64,000 bases of DNA, from NCBI GenBank assembly GCA_021030905.1, contig JAGFMI010000017.1, positions 434,001 to 498,000 on the forward strand. The letters run 5' to 3'. A program made the position numbers and the translations under genes. Source of the stretch: Pyrenula massariospora (Eukaryota > Ascomycota > Eurotiomycetes > Pyrenulales > Pyrenulaceae). This document shows positions 42,607 to 55,452 of this stretch, in pieces; position 1 is the first letter of the stretch, and every line of letters begins with the position of its first letter. The notes under the pieces are model-generated. The model searched no databases. It was not told where the DNA came from and saw only the letters and a program-made list of their open reading frames with translations.

Positions 42607-45600
42607 TCAAACGTCTTCAGGAGGGTCCAACTCCACCAACCCATCCTCAACCATCTCGCTGCCATCTGCATCGACCACGATCCTCCGTCCCCGTTGATCG
42701 AGCGGGATGCCATCTCTCGAGGCGCCAAAGTCCAGAACCTGTAAGTCACAATATCAGCACTCTTCTCATTCAAGACATCAGGGTCAAAACCTACCTCAAT
42801 ATACGTCATATTATCCCTTTGCACCGCGGCAACACACCTCCTCTCATTAAACTTGACCTGCCAAACCCCGCTCAGATCCGTCAGCAGATCCTTGACACAC
42901 TCGCCCGTCCGCACGTTCCACATCTTAAGCGTCCGGTCGCTGCCGCTGATCACCTTCTGCCCGTCGTGCTGGAAACACGTGATGGCGCCGGTGTGCGCGC
43001 TCAGGGTCGCCTTGCACTGCCCGTGCTCCGGGTCCCAGATGCGCAAGGTTGAGTCCGCAGCGGCGCTGACGAGGCGGTCGCAGTTGAGGTCCAAGAGGCC
43101 GACGAGAGATGAGTGGCCGTCAAGGGTGTAGAGGGGAGATCCGGCATCGAGGGACCATATCTTGACCAGGTTGTCCATACTACCCGATATGCAGCGGTTG
43201 CGCTCGTGATCGAGGACAACGCTATAAACTTTCTGCGTGTGTCCTTGCAGTCGGTGGATGGTCTCGCCGGTCGAGATCTTCCATACGCGGACTGTGCAGT
43301 CGTACGAACCGCTGACCAGTGTATCTGCATGGGCGGCGATGGCACGGACAGAGTGCGCGTGGCCAGAAAGGATGCGGACAAAGTAGGGACATTCTGTATC
43401 GTCGGCTGGAGGACCGGCTTGGAAGTACTGTGCGTCTCCTGGCTGAGGGAGTTTCCAGACACGGAGGTTGGAGTCTCGAGAACCGGTGATTATAAGAGGT
43501 TGCTTGGGCATCATGATTGGTGTACCCTTTTCGGTTTCGCCAACCTTGGTGGGTTTGAGAATCTGGAGACAACGGACGGTGGAGGTGTGACCGTGGAAGA
43601 CTTGCATTTGGCGACCTTTTTCAATGTCCCAAACCCGAACGGAGCGATCGGTGGACCCTGACACGAGGACATTGCCATCGTATTGAAGAGCCCAGACCCC
43701 TCCCTCATGTCCCTGTAGTCTAGCTCGCAGAGCACCTGTCTTTGTGTCATAGACATTAATATTAGTGTCGTCACTTCCTGTCAGAATCTTGTCGGTGTCG
43801 AATTGCAGACAGGTAACAACATGCCTATCGTGGGCTCGGAACGCAATGTGCCGCGGTTTAACATCCTCCATCCAGCTCTTTCGCATCAAGTAGTGCCTCC
43901 GGTACAACGATTTGTACAAGTGTAAGCTTCTCAAAGAGGACAGACCCTCTTGAGGATCGGGAATCGCCATTGAAGCAGCAAGACCGGCGTTAAATGGGCC
44001 TTTTGCGCTTTCAAGCAGGCTGTTCCAGTCTACCGGTTGACTTTCCTCGGCAGCAGACGCAGAGTGAGCTTTCCTCTTTTTGCTCTTGTTCGACAGCTTG
44101 CTCGCCGCTTTTCTCTTCGGTCGCCTAGACGCTAAGCTTTCGCCGTCGACACCTTGGCTTCGAGACACCAGTCTAGCTAAAGCGGTAGAAGAGCTTGAGC
44201 CTTCTGTGTCTGATCTGATAGCATTTGATATCCCAATATCACGTTCCCAGCCATCTGGACCACATGGATCTTGCCAGCCCCAACCTTCCGCAACAGCCCT
44301 TTGTAGTTCTCCTTCAGGAAGGACGAAGCCGTCGTCATCGAAAAGCTTTTTCCACGATTTTTCTGCACTGTTGATTGTTTGTCTCCATTTCTTAGACACC
44401 TGCGAGGCTCGACACATGCTTCGCACATCAAGGTATTTCACAATGTGCTGGCTGAGCTCGTTGGGAAGCATGCCAAGGAAGTCACATTTAAGGGCAGGGT
44501 TTACTACATCGGCAACGACATGAAGCGTTTGTTTCGGGCAACGTCGGAGAAGCTGGTGCATAACATAACCTTTGAGCTGATCTGGAAGCCGTTCGAAGCA
44601 CTCAATAATCGCTGAGAAGTCTTGAACTCGTGGTGCGGTGCTCGGATCGACAGCTCTGTTGTCAACATGCTCATAACGGTCTATCTCAGGCAGAGGCGAT
44701 CTCAGAGACCTTGACGGCGTGTCAGCAAGATTGAAACTATCTAGTGATTCAGGGCCGAAGTAGGAAGCACGGTCTGCGTCAGACTCATCGGCGTCGAAAT
44801 CGACGCTGTTTAAGTTTGCGGCTGCCGTTACTGGCGACAGGCTTGGGCTTGGTAGACTGCCATCTTGCCCTGAGGCAGAATTCTCGACCGTGCTTAGGCG
44901 GGATGGAACTGAAGAGAGCCCTCTCCGACTGAAAACTCGGGGTGCAAGAGAGCCCTCGTCTTCTTGTATTGGTGGAGTAGGGACGGGGTTTGATGTTGTC
45001 ATGGACGTAGTTGAGAAAGACGGGAATCGTGGTAATGGAGGTGTCAGAAATTCTCGTGGATTTTCGCTTCCGGCCAAGGACTGCCCTGAATGCCTTGGTT
45101 CTTGAGTTTGCGGTGTTTCTTGCTGCTCTATTGGGTGCCGTACTGATATGCTCTTCCGATCACGAGGCGACTGGTTAGTAGTCACCCTTGCTTGCGAATT
45201 ACTAACTACCTCGCTGTAGCCCTGTGATTCTGTTTCAGGCGTCACAGGTGTTCCATCGAGCGAACCCTGCGTCTGAGATATGGAACGAACTCGTGAGCGT
45301 TTTGACTTTTCGTCAGCGGCGATTGTTCTTGCCAAATTCTGGTCTCTTGTAGAAGTATGTATCCCCCCAGATCCTCGCCGCTTTCCCCCTACAAATGACT
45401 GAGTGTTTCCTTTCTCCAAGGCTCGGGACACGTGTCGAGCCATCAAGTTCTGAGAGCTCGGACCAGACATCGGTGAATAAGCAACTCTGAGCCCATGTGA
45501 TTGCTGGGTGTCTAAGGTAGCTGGGTGGCTCTGTTGTTTTTCTGTCTGCTCTAGTGCCAACACGGAATCTTCAAACTCTCGAAATACAGTTGTCTTGCCC

Positions 45601-45827
45601 TCCAGCTCGAATGAAATATTCCGAAGCGGCTCCGGAGTTGGGGTGGCTGCGAGTGGGTACATTTTTGGATCGAGGTCTTGAAGCCGTTTTGGTGCAGGCA
45701 TCAAAAAGGGAGGGAACTTGGTCGTGGTCGTAGTGGTGGTCGTCACCACAGTTGTTTGAGTGGCTGGAGCAAAGGAGAACTGGCCAAGGGTATTGGCCGA
45801 GGCCGAATGTTCCTCATTGCTGGCCAT
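42607..45827 (-). CDS. CDC4: Cdc4-type F-box/WD40 substrate receptor of the SCF ubiquitin ligase
   Basis: Cdc4/Fbw7 recruits phosphorylated substrates, such as cell-cycle inhibitors, to SCF for ubiquitination. Two exons, 45827-42795 and 42738-42607, join over a 56-nt intron and give 1054 residues. Splicing restores the conserved end TYIEVLDFGASRDGIPL. The F-box is at about 450-495 (LGMLPNELSQHIVKYLD... SQVSKKWRQTINS). The WD40 propeller covers about 660-1010, with units such as LQGHEGGVWALQYDGN, LVSGSTDRSVRVWD, LSGHAHSVRAIAAHAD, LVSGSYDCTVRVWK and LSAHTGAITCFQHDGQ. A long Ser/Thr/Pro-rich N-terminus and a basic stretch (RRPKRKAASKLSNKSKKRK), probably a nuclear signal, precede the propeller. 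A read-through of the last intron stays open to 42309, so an alternative C-terminus is formally possible. Confidence 0.93.
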
Positions 45828-47748
45828 CTTGGTTCCTGTTGCACGTGAATTCTAGGGGCGAACAGCTTCGGAGAATAGGGTGTGGGAGATTCAGTGGCGA
45901 GGAAAATAAGGTTGAATGCTTGAACAAGACAACCCTCTCAGGACGACAGTCCCAGAGAGGGGACGTGTTGAAAAATTGAGCGGGTTCTGCACCCGATGTG
46001 ATATACTTATGGAGTGGGCAAGGTGTAAAAACACGACCTTGACACGAGCGGCTGACCGCGTGCCCGTCGTCAGCTCCTCGACTTCTGCTCCACCTATCGA
46101 TGACCTGCAGGCTCACGCATGGTGAGTTCCGTATCCCTCTCTTGCTATTTGATTCTGCAGTCGATCGAGAGCTGGGGCCTTGTGGAGATTGTAGATCGGA
46201 GGATAGATCGTCTCGAAGTAGCCGAAGAGCAGAAACAGCTTCAGTAAGGAACAGAAAGGCTGCGTATACTCGGGGTACGTCTGCTGTATGGTAGGGAGAC
46301 TGTTATGATGGATGGAATATGTGGACAGCAGATGATAGGTGGGCGTGACGGCGTGGCAGGAGGAGCAAATATGAGGGCGGATGAATTGTGCAAGTGTGAC
46401 CGAGCGTGAGAGATCAGACTCGTAAAGAGCCTCCACCCTGGCTTGCCACGCCCCTCTTTCCGCCGCACCGCTGTCCGTCAGCCGTGGTATGAGGGCACCC
46501 ACGTTAATTTCACAACACCCGAGCCTTGACCGCGCCGCCCACGGTTCGATATGGCTATCTACAGTAATTATCGCAGGCCAGAACTACGCGCTGTGTCACT
46601 CCGGAGCATTTCCGAAAGAAACTCTGTCTGCCAGTCTTCTGCACACGACGGTTCCTGTGTTGCAACGCCGGTAAGGGCGCAGCCACCGTTGGTATCTACT
46701 GCCGGAGATATAATTATCCTGACTCAGGGTGCCCAGAGTCAGGGTCTTGGGGCCTGCGATCGCCGTCTGACAACTCTATCTCTTCCTACCTCCTACAGGC
46801 AGCTTACAGCGTTTCCGCCCCTGGGGCAAATCTATTTCTTGCCATTTCTGCGTTCTATCTGCACGAGGAGAACAGCTCCTGCGATGTTTTGGGGGCCTAG
46901 ATGCTTCCACGTGCCAATTCCAGGTTCCGTGTCTGAGTCCGCTTGGTCCTGGTTTGGGCCGACTCCACCCTGCTGTTTGAGAGTGGCGCGCTCTTTATTC
47001 ACCGGACACGCAGAAAGGCCAGCCGCGCGACGCTGAAGTGGTACAAGATCGGAAATTCACCGGTTCTGTTACGTGCTGTTGCGGTAGATATCTATGGTCA
47101 TGGTACCGGGAAAAGCTCCAGGATGGGAGTATTTTGGGATCTCTTCGCCGTGAAAAGTCATCATAATGGAGGATTCTCAGGCTTTATTTGTGTGACCCGG
47201 ACGAAGCCTTGGTAACTACAATCAATGAAGCCGCCGGAGAATCCTGCGAATCCCAGGTCTTGATCCCAACGTTGGCTGGAGGCTTTTCCAAGAAGAGACT
47301 CTCCCCGAGCCCTTGAAAGTTATCTGCTCGCGTGGAGTAATGATGAATGTTCTCGGAGACCGCTATGGAATAGAAAGCATCGAACGATGAATCTTGCCTG
47401 AAATTCCTCGGTGCTATACGGGAAAATAGAGCATCCTGAAAGACGAAGGTGTGGATGCTATGACCAAGAAGCAGAAGTACGGAAGCTCGAGACCTGATGA
47501 ATATATCGATGGCGGCGAGCTTCTTGGGATGAAAGGTGAGTCTTCAGGGTTTCAGACGAAGCCTGTTGGCGGCCGCCAGTCTCTGGTGTCCCCCGACCCG
47601 GCCCCGATTGAGTTGAGTAGTCGAAACCGTCAACGTATATTCAAAATCATCTTCCCAAGTACTGCCTACGTTGTTTAAGCGTTCGTGATCCTCATCTAAT
47701 GGCTTAGGTCTGCGAGCACCTCAATCCTGCACTCCCATTTCCACACTC
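45828..47748. other. Divergent intergenic region, Cdc4 / Hop1
   Basis: About 1.9 kb upstream of both genes. No supported coding sequence. Frames of 100-160 codons near 46113-46502 and 46551-47036 lack recognised domains. Confidence 0.4.
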
Positions 47749-50300
47749 ATGGCCCATCAAATGATGCTCATTGAGCCTGAGGCCGAAAGAGAGCAGTCGC
47801 AGATTGTCACTGGGTCTCCTACCTCCAGGCGTTTGGCTTCATCTCAATACGCATCAGAATTGAGCGCCGAGCAGAGCATCCAATTGATCCAGATCCTCCT
47901 TGCTGCTTGTGTAAGTTTTTTTATGTGCGAATCTGGCAACCCAGTCTAACAGCGTGAAAGGTTGGTACCATACTCTATAAAAGGTATGCTTTTGGGTGGA
48001 TAGTGACCCTTTCCGGAGAGCTCATAGTTTGTGTATATAGGGGTCTTCGTCACGAGATTTACCGCGGAGAGCGTTGTCTTTGGGCCCGTTGTGTAAGCGA
48101 CCTAGCTGCGTGTGGTCTCCCCTCCACCTACGAGGCGTTCACCCAGAATGAGTCGGAGGCAGCTCTCCAGCTTGCAGAAACGCAATTCTGGACGCTGGAT
48201 CGCAACTCAGCAGACCCTGCTATTTCCGATCTCATAGACTTGTTGGTATGTTGATTGACGATTTTGCTTGAAACGCCGCGGGCTTACATCTGCTAGGAGC
48301 GCGGTGTCTTTGACGCGCTCCGATTGCAGACGGTTGACACTGTCCAGTTTTTCATCGCAGCGCAAAGCAGGCGGCCTCCAAGACTCTACGAGAAATATTC
48401 GTTCACATTTACATTTGAAGATGGCAAAGACGGCGTTCGCGCTGCATCTATTCAGAGCTCCTCATCCACGAGCTATGTCGATCTCTCCACCTTTGTTAAG
48501 AGCTTTCAATCTTGTATACTTTCACTGTGCGAGGACATGGCTAGAATGATACCTCTTCCTCGTAAGCTCGCTGTGGAAAGCCTACGTAAGTGGGAAACTG
48601 ACCATTAGGAAAGCCAGACGCAAGTTTGGCATTGGACTCGTCCTCAATGACAATTATGACCCTAGTTACCAACCGAACGGATTTCTTGACAGCCGGACAA
48701 AGGATCACGGTCTTTCGTTGCAAGAGGGTTACAGGAAACACTCCTACTACGGAGGCATGTCATCAGGCCATCACAAGTGAGAAAGCTTTCATTTTGCTGA
48801 TTTTAGGCTGAGAAATTATCAAGATTTGCTCTTTCGTTGAGCTACCTTGCCTCTACAAATGAGCAGACTGGTCAACCGGCCCAACTTCCTAGCGATAAGG
48901 AGACATTAGTCTCTACACCCGTCTCCGCCATCACGAAGTCTACTCAGACCAGGCGTGATCTGGCAATGAGAGATAGTTTTCGGAAGATGCAAAAGGTAGA
49001 CTCTCTTCGATCAGACAGTGTCATTCGCTGATTGCTATTAGAGTTCTTCCCAGCCCGGTAGTCACCTTCTGCCAACTCAAGATGCCCAAACGGTGCCGCT
49101 AGCCTCGAATCCACAATCTACCAGTCACATTAATCATGGTCGGGTGAATTTAGAAGATAAAGATGATTTTGGCGGAAACCTACATTCATCAGACCGAATA
49201 TTTGCCAGCCAAATCTCCGGACTCATTGAACAAAATCCTCGGAGCTTTGCTCTGTGTCTTGAAAAGGTTGTGGAGCTCAAAATTGACTTGGAGAATAACG
49301 AGAAATTGCCGTCCAGATTTAACTCAGAAGTCAAACATGATGACAAGGAATTAAAGCGATATCGATTCAAGATTCTTGGTCGTCTTACTCTACCCCATGC
49401 CACCGGAGACTCCGAGACGGAATCCGTATTGTCGGCCTCTTCTAAGGATCAACTACTTGAGGTCTCTTGCGAATGTGGAAACCCCAATGATGGTGGCGAA
49501 AGAGTCAGTCGTCGCATATTGAAAGTTGTGATCATCATCTAATGACAGTACAGATCAGGTGTGTCACCTGCGGAAGGGAGCAGCACGTAAATTGCTACGG
49601 CTACGACGGATCAATACCACCGCAAGAACACGTGTGTTACAATTGCCTGCTTCTCCCAAGAGAAAAAGCTTTGAATGATTGGATGCCGAAGATAATAAGA
49701 GCTAGACTGGCCTTATCCTTTCTACACAAGGTTGATAAAGCTAGTCGCAAGGAATTGATGTCGGTGATGCGTATGCTCAATTTCAAGCCAAGATAAGTCC
49801 AGGCTAAATCTACCTAGGCATTAAGAAGAACACCAGGACAAGAGCGAGGTCTTTACAGCAGTCTTTTACACCGATCGAAGCAATCATCGATGGTCTCTTA
49901 GTGAAAGAGGGCTTGATTGAAATCAATCATGATTCAGTTCGGGCTGTTAAAGAGAAGCGGAAAGCTGCGTTCGATGACTACGTCAATCCTTTTGCGAAAA
50001 TTGGGCACCACGTAAGTTTGCGTTGGTAGAATTCATATTTTGCCTAACACATCTGTACAGTACCAGGTCGGAAGGTCCCTTTCGTCATCAACACGCATCC
50101 CTTTTTGCCAGGAAATTGAGCAAAATTTTCGCCTCAATGAAAGTTTTCGATGGATCGACACCTTCGAATCGAGCGGAAAACCCGTCAAAAGAGGTGGATT
50201 CTACACGCAAAAGAGAAAACCGTCAGAGCGAAGGGTCAGTTTCTCGAAGGAGTTAATCAATTTTGATACCGATCTCTCTGCCTCAGGGAGCGAGTTGTAG
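47749..50300 (+). CDS. HOP1: Hop1-type meiotic HORMA-domain protein with zinc finger
   Basis: Hop1 is a component of meiotic chromosome axes needed for homolog recombination and synapsis. Ten exons splice in frame: 47749-47910, 47961-47983, 48041-48245, 48297-48561, 48614-48776, 48824-48995, 49042-49503, 49554-49770, 49818-50011 and 50061-50300, giving 700 residues. The HORMA domain starts at ELSAEQSIQLIQILLAACVG. It includes ERGVFDALRLQTVDTVQFFI, YEKYSFTFTFEDG, and PPRRKFGIGLVLNDNYDPSY followed by the closing strands HHKFALSLSYLAS. A central disordered part is followed by a PHD-like zinc finger (CECGNPNDGGERIRCVTC, then HVNCYGY and HVCYNC). Next comes a winged-helix-like segment (FTPIEAIIDGLLVKEGLIEI) and a short C-terminal tail. 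Intron 7 uses a less usual GTCAGT donor, chosen because it restores the zinc finger. Confidence 0.9.
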
Positions 50301-53145
50301 GTAGTTGAAACTGTCAGGCAGATGGTTACTCGGGAAAAGTGGCAATATTATTCGGCTCCACATGCGTAGGACTTTTCATGCTACCTGACTCTCGGGCCTC
50401 GGGAGTCTCGTGTTCATTGACCGTCTTAAAGATGAATCGATAGCTACTAGTCTCTCAAGCTTTGGAAGTGGAGCAGTGATAATTGCGAATTCAGCCTCCT
50501 CGTAATATGAGCGCCCGCATCACTCCAATTGGCACCCTGACGACCGCCACCATCAGGTCTAGATGTAGAGATCATGCCGTCACGTGCCTTTGCAAGGTGC
50601 CATCTACCTACCTTAGATCAGCAATGACAGTTTCTCTTCATCTATGACCTATCCACCTCCACAGATCTAGTAACAGATGGCTTCCCTAGTGCCGGTCTTC
50701 TCCATTGAATACCGCTGGTCTCAATACAATCTAGGTGTTCAAATATGGTCACTATATCAGTCTCCTCTAGCATTGGATCCACCCGAAAGTGACACGCGGT
50801 ACGTACCTGATAGAGCATGTACTTCGAGTCCCTCAAACCCCTGGGCGCGTCTGAAACCCCAATGGGATCCACGCAAGGCACGCCCCATCCCCATACTACT
50901 CCAACAACGATCGACGGTGACATCCCGGGGGTGGCTTGCGCCGGGATTGCGCCTAAAGCCGATACCCTGAAGACTTGCCGCTGATGGCGTCGGCTTCGGC
51001 GACCGAATGAGGAGCGAAAGCGACGGGCGAGGGAGCGTGATGATCAGAGACTTACCCTTCGAGCGAGAAAGTGGATGAAAAGAGCCGTTCGTTGAATGAA
51101 AAGTGCTTGCATGCGAGAGTCCCGGGTTGGGATCGACACTGCGCAGGACGCTTGGTGATCTATCCGCAACTGTGGGACCGTCACGAGAGGCTGGGTTCAG
51201 GTGTTGGACAGGTAGTCCAGGCACATACGGAGCACATGTTTACGAAGTCGCAAGCTCTCGGATCTTATCTTGGAGCTGGTAGATGGATATCTCTGTTCAG
51301 ACTCTCAATCCTCCTTATCTCTATCCACAGTCTGGGGCAAATTCGACACAGGACATCACGCTAGCTCTCCACCTTCATCGGTCATTGCGCCGAGCCAGGT
51401 TCTCCTCCAGGTGGCACACTACTCGGGGGCGGAATCAACCCACAGCTCTCTTATCCCCGCTTGAGGGGTGTTCTCCACCCATTATGAAGTGGCGGTCAAG
51501 GAATTGCATCTTCTACTCAAGAGCAAGCTTGGGATACTGTGAAAATGCAAGTCGAGACAGCGCGCCCGGATCCTGAGGAGTCGATATTCGCAACACACGA
51601 ATCGGCAGTAGAGATCGCCTCCGATCGGCTGAATCTCGCTGCACAACTTACCCGGAAGTTTAATCCACTTTAGCAGATGGATATTCTCCTTGATGATACA
51701 AGCCACACATCGCAAGAACACAACATACCCAATCGAAGGCGCGAATCATTTGTAAATGGTGATAATATACGACGAGATATGATGGGACTTATTACTCGAG
51801 TCAGAAGTCACTTGACATGAGGCACTATGCGGTATCAGCTTCCGCCCCTGATGGAGTCGACTATCCACAATTTGCGAAATGAAGCATGCCTGTCATGTCT
51901 ATAGCCATGGTTTTAGTCTTCCCGAAATTGATCGCCTCACGTTGGTGGAGCAGCCGGGGTTGCTCACGGTACCTTCGGCTTCATCCCTGACCAGCAAGGA
52001 CTCGCTCTTTGGGGCTTTGCTTCTTGGCATGCACACAATCTCCCTCTACATCTGGCGCTTTGGGAAATCCCGCTCACGAGGCAAGCCACTTTCGTATGCA
52101 TCTCCCTAATTTCCAACGGACTAGGACTCGAAGAAGGATCAATGTTTCGACCTACGGCCATGTTGGCAACAACTTTGCTGGACATTCCGTCAGCGCCGAG
52201 GCCCAAGCGTAAATGATTATTAGACACGATCATTTAACGAGAATGATAGATTCAGGGGCCCCGTTGGGGCTTGTCCCACCTCGCCGTCAACAGACGCACA
52301 AGTCGGTGTTTTAAGAGGATGGCAGCTGGGTGTGCCACGTTACGTCGAAAGATTGCATCCTACGTCTCGGAGCGTGCCATAGTAGTAGCAATGGTTGATC
52401 AATGCTATCAGTCGTGGGCACAGATTATCGTCTCCCTCTCTCTCCTCCTCTCTTTTGGAGAAGTTCGGTTTCTACCCCTGGGCCTGGAGTCTCCACCAAT
52501 CGTGACGTTCTGGCCGCTAGTTCAACGCCATGAATTGATCGCGCCTCGGGCACCAGGGCTAGCTGCAAAGCTTACACCATCCTGGGAATCGTTCGCTGCT
52601 AGCTAAACCGCTGACCCTGGAGACTTCTTGTCCCCTTCGGGCGAAGGGCCTCTTCGACAGACATGCCATCGTCCGTATTTGATCTTCCAACTAACAGGCC
52701 AAGCGTGCGGCCGGTTTTCCATATGTCCCTACCGTTTGACACTCTGTCTGCCTTTCATCCTGTTGCATTTTTTTCTCGCGTTGTTCTTCTTCCCGCTTAC
52801 TCGATCCTCCTTCCTGACTTCCACCGGATGTACAAGGGACCTTCTAGACCTCAAGCGCACCCACTAAGAGACGCCATGCTGACTGCACTGTCCGGGTACC
52901 GCGCCATGACTTCTACATGACCTAGTGTGTACACCACCAAAGCTTCTGGGGCGCTTCAGGGCCTCTGATGTTCTCTGTCGGCGAGAGGTACAATGTGTGC
53001 TGAGCTAGAACGGACATACTGACCTTGGCGGTCAGTCAGCTCGTCGCTTGAGCGTAACCTCTGCTTCTATTTCCTGCAGCTCGCAGTAACGAGACTCACT
53101 ACCTTGCTGAAGCTCTAACACGCTACATCGAGCCTAACCGACGAG
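50301..53145. other. 2.8-kb intergenic region
   Basis: Upstream of the disordered-protein gene. Pyrimidine-rich tracts at about 52430-52460 and 52730-52830 look like promoter or leader sequence. No supported gene; frames of up to 155 codons near 50757-51224 and 52271-52606 carry no recognised motifs. Confidence 0.4.
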
Positions 53146-55452
53146 ATGGGAAAATCCCAGAAGACAATCACTTTATCGCGAAGATCCTCAAATGCCGTCT
53201 CTACGTTTCCCCCGCAGCCTGAGAGCACCCATGCGCCAATTGCGCAACGTACAAGATCAAGGCAAGAGAATGGTCATTTGCCTCACCGACATGGTAATAG
53301 CAAGCGCAGACCTCCAGAAATATATGACCTTCCACAAAAGCCAAGCATGACAAGCGTCACCGTGTCAGAACTAGTTGCTGGACCAGAGTACACACCGCGA
53401 TCGCCGACCCGACTAAGTGTACAAGGTTTTATCCCGAAACTCAAAACCAGACCATCCTCTCCTTTACTGGGCGAACGTTACCAAGCTGCGTCCGTAGCAT
53501 CTCGAAGCGCGGTCGATTCCAAATCTAGAACACTGAAAGAATATGGCTCATCGTCAACACTGAATTCTCATTACGACGCTCAAAAGTCTCCTTTGTCTGT
53601 CTCACAGCAGACCTCTGCATCTGCTGCAAGAGATTACAGTATGAAAAGAGGTATCGTGCCGGTGATGCCGGCTCCAGACCAGTTCTCCCGTCCAAATAGT
53701 CGTCGTCAAACAGCTCAATTCAGTTCATCCACAGGGTCCGGAAAGCGAGAATCAAAACCCAAATCAGACTCGAAACAGCGACCTCGAGCCCTAGATTTAT
53801 CGACTTTCTTTCCTAAACCTGCTAAATCCAAACCACCCTTGCTATCACCGCAAAGATACACCCAGTCGCCCTCACCGTTCTCAGAGGACTCTCGCACGTC
53901 AGCTCATATGGCCCCTCTCGCTCAGATCAATAAGCTCACAAAAGCACCGCCCACCCCATCCTATAGATCATCAATGATTCCTTCAAATAGGAAGGAACCT
54001 ACCGCGCCGAAATTAAATGTACGGCGGCCAAGAAAGAGCATACAGAACTGGTTTGATGGACCGGAAGGCAATGTCAGCGAGGATGAGATATCGATTGAAG
54101 AACCTGATCTTGATCCATCGGCAATGATGCCCCCTTCGCCTCTGTCCAGCAATCTGTCGCCGATCCAAGAGTCTGGCAATTTCACATCTGCGGCCCGTGC
54201 GCCATCGAATAAATTTTTACTAAGGCCGGAAGCTCCGCCTATACCACGAAGATCTCCTACAAGGTCCGCCCCTGTTCCACTGACATTGAAACAAAACTCA
54301 CACGCCTTTTCTGTTCCCAGTGATAGCCCTCATGCGCAAAATGGTAGGCGAGGAATGGCTATGAGTATATCTTCGATGAGTGTCTCTTCCAGGAAGAGTA
54401 AGGACAGCGCGTGGAAGATAGCCAACCTTCAAACCGAGAGCGTCCTCTCTATGTCTTCTTCTGAAGATGAGAGTGAAGATGAAGACAGCGACCAAGTATC
54501 GAAATATCCGCCCGTAGGATACCTATCCAACAATTTGGTGAGCCACAGACAAGCAGCGGACTGGGAGGTAACCTCTCTTCCCGGACAGTCATTGTCGCCC
54601 GTACAGCATCCACGGTTGAGAGATCTAAATCGGACCTCCAAGAATAGCCTGTTGGATCCACAGCCTTCAAGCCGTTGGTCTAAGTCGACCGACGCCACGT
54701 TGACGAGCATTGAGAAACGTGCAAGCAAGCCTGTGAAGTCAGACAGCCACAAGTCTAAACAGCCACGGGACTCGCAAAGCTTTTCGACGTCGCACCAATT
54801 TCAAGAGTTGGATCATCACGACGCGTCGGCCCGCAACTCGACAGCAACAGTTGAATCGAGGATGTCAAGGCAACCAAGTACACGAATGATGTCTGTGACT
54901 CGCCAGGAAGAGGCGCTTTTAGAAGCAATGCGCCAAACCAAGGCACGCTTACGCAGCAACACCACGTCGACTACCTCAGAGACACCTGCCGCCATTCTCT
55001 TCGATATTACCGAGGCAAGCCCACCTCACAGATCCAGTGTCCGTCACAGGGAGGCACTGGATGTGTCGGGAGAAGCTGCCTTGCAAACAAGCATTTACTC
55101 GAGCTCATCTGGATCTTCATCTCCGTCACCAGAGGCGTATCAGTATTCTCGGCAGGGCAGTATGGCGCCGTCGGAGTCAGGGCCATCCCCCACAATCGCC
55201 AGTCGCGCATCCCCAGTAACGCCGCCACGGTCGACCCTACATGAGGAGCTTCCGCCGCTGAGAGTCAGCACCTTGCGGCCAGTAGACCCTGCGTCGATGC
55301 CATTTACAAGACATGAGAGAAGCCGAACGGGACGTAGTGGGATCATTATGATGGATGATGGCGACGAGAGCGATGAGGTTCGGCTGGAGGATTTTCCTAT
55401 GTGGGCGTTATCAGGCGTTGATAAGGTCAACAGCGGGATTGCTGTGGCCTAA
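53146..55452 (+). CDS. Long disordered Ser/Pro-rich protein, unknown function
   Basis: A single 768-residue frame from a good ATG. Composition is dominated by Ser, Pro, Arg and Lys, with few hydrophobic blocks, so most of it should be disordered. One helical stretch, RQEEALLEAMRQTKARLRSN (about residues 585-604), matches a short motif (EEALLxAxRxKRA) seen in many uncharacterised filamentous-fungal proteins and may form a small coiled coil. The C-terminus is acidic (GIIMMDDGDESDEVRLEDFP) and ends with a mildly conserved-looking MWALSGV. No TM segment, signal peptide or catalytic motif is visible. I do not recognise a function. Gene status rests on length and codon-like composition. Confidence 0.8.
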   Translation: MGKSQKTITLSRRSSNAVSTFPPQPESTHAPIAQRTRSRQENGHLPHRHGNSKRRPPEIYDLPQKPSMTSVTVSELVAGPEYTPRSPTRLSVQGFIPKLKTRPSSPLLGERYQAASVASRSAVDSKSRTLKEYGSSSTLNSHYDAQKSPLSVSQQTSASAARDYSMKRGIVPVMPAPDQFSRPNSRRQTAQFSSSTGSGKRESKPKSDSKQRPRALDLSTFFPKPAKSKPPLLSPQRYTQSPSPFSEDSRTSAHMAPLAQINKLTKAPPTPSYRSSMIPSNRKEPTAPKLNVRRPRKSIQNWFDGPEGNVSEDEISIEEPDLDPSAMMPPSPLSSNLSPIQESGNFTSAARAPSNKFLLRPEAPPIPRRSPTRSAPVPLTLKQNSHAFSVPSDSPHAQNGRRGMAMSISSMSVSSRKSKDSAWKIANLQTESVLSMSSSEDESEDEDSDQVSKYPPVGYLSNNLVSHRQAADWEVTSLPGQSLSPVQHPRLRDLNRTSKNSLLDPQPSSRWSKSTDATLTSIEKRASKPVKSDSHKSKQPRDSQSFSTSHQFQELDHHDASARNSTATVESRMSRQPSTRMMSVTRQEEALLEAMRQTKARLRSNTTSTTSETPAAILFDITEASPPHRSSVRHREALDVSGEAALQTSIYSSSSGSSSPSPEAYQYSRQGSMAPSESGPSPTIASRASPVTPPRSTLHEELPPLRVSTLRPVDPASMPFTRHERSRTGRSGIIMMDDGDESDEVRLEDFPMWALSGVDKVNSGIAVA

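Noticed and set aside
46113-46502. Minus-strand ORF upstream of Cdc4
   Set aside because: No ATG at its apparent start, and it sits in the probable Cdc4 leader/promoter.
46551-47036. 161-codon plus-strand ORF between Cdc4 and Hop1
   Set aside because: No motif and a composition like non-coding DNA of the region.
50825-50890. tRNA-like stretch (cttcgagtccctcaaacccc)
   Set aside because: No matching A-box or acceptor stem could be found at tRNA spacing.
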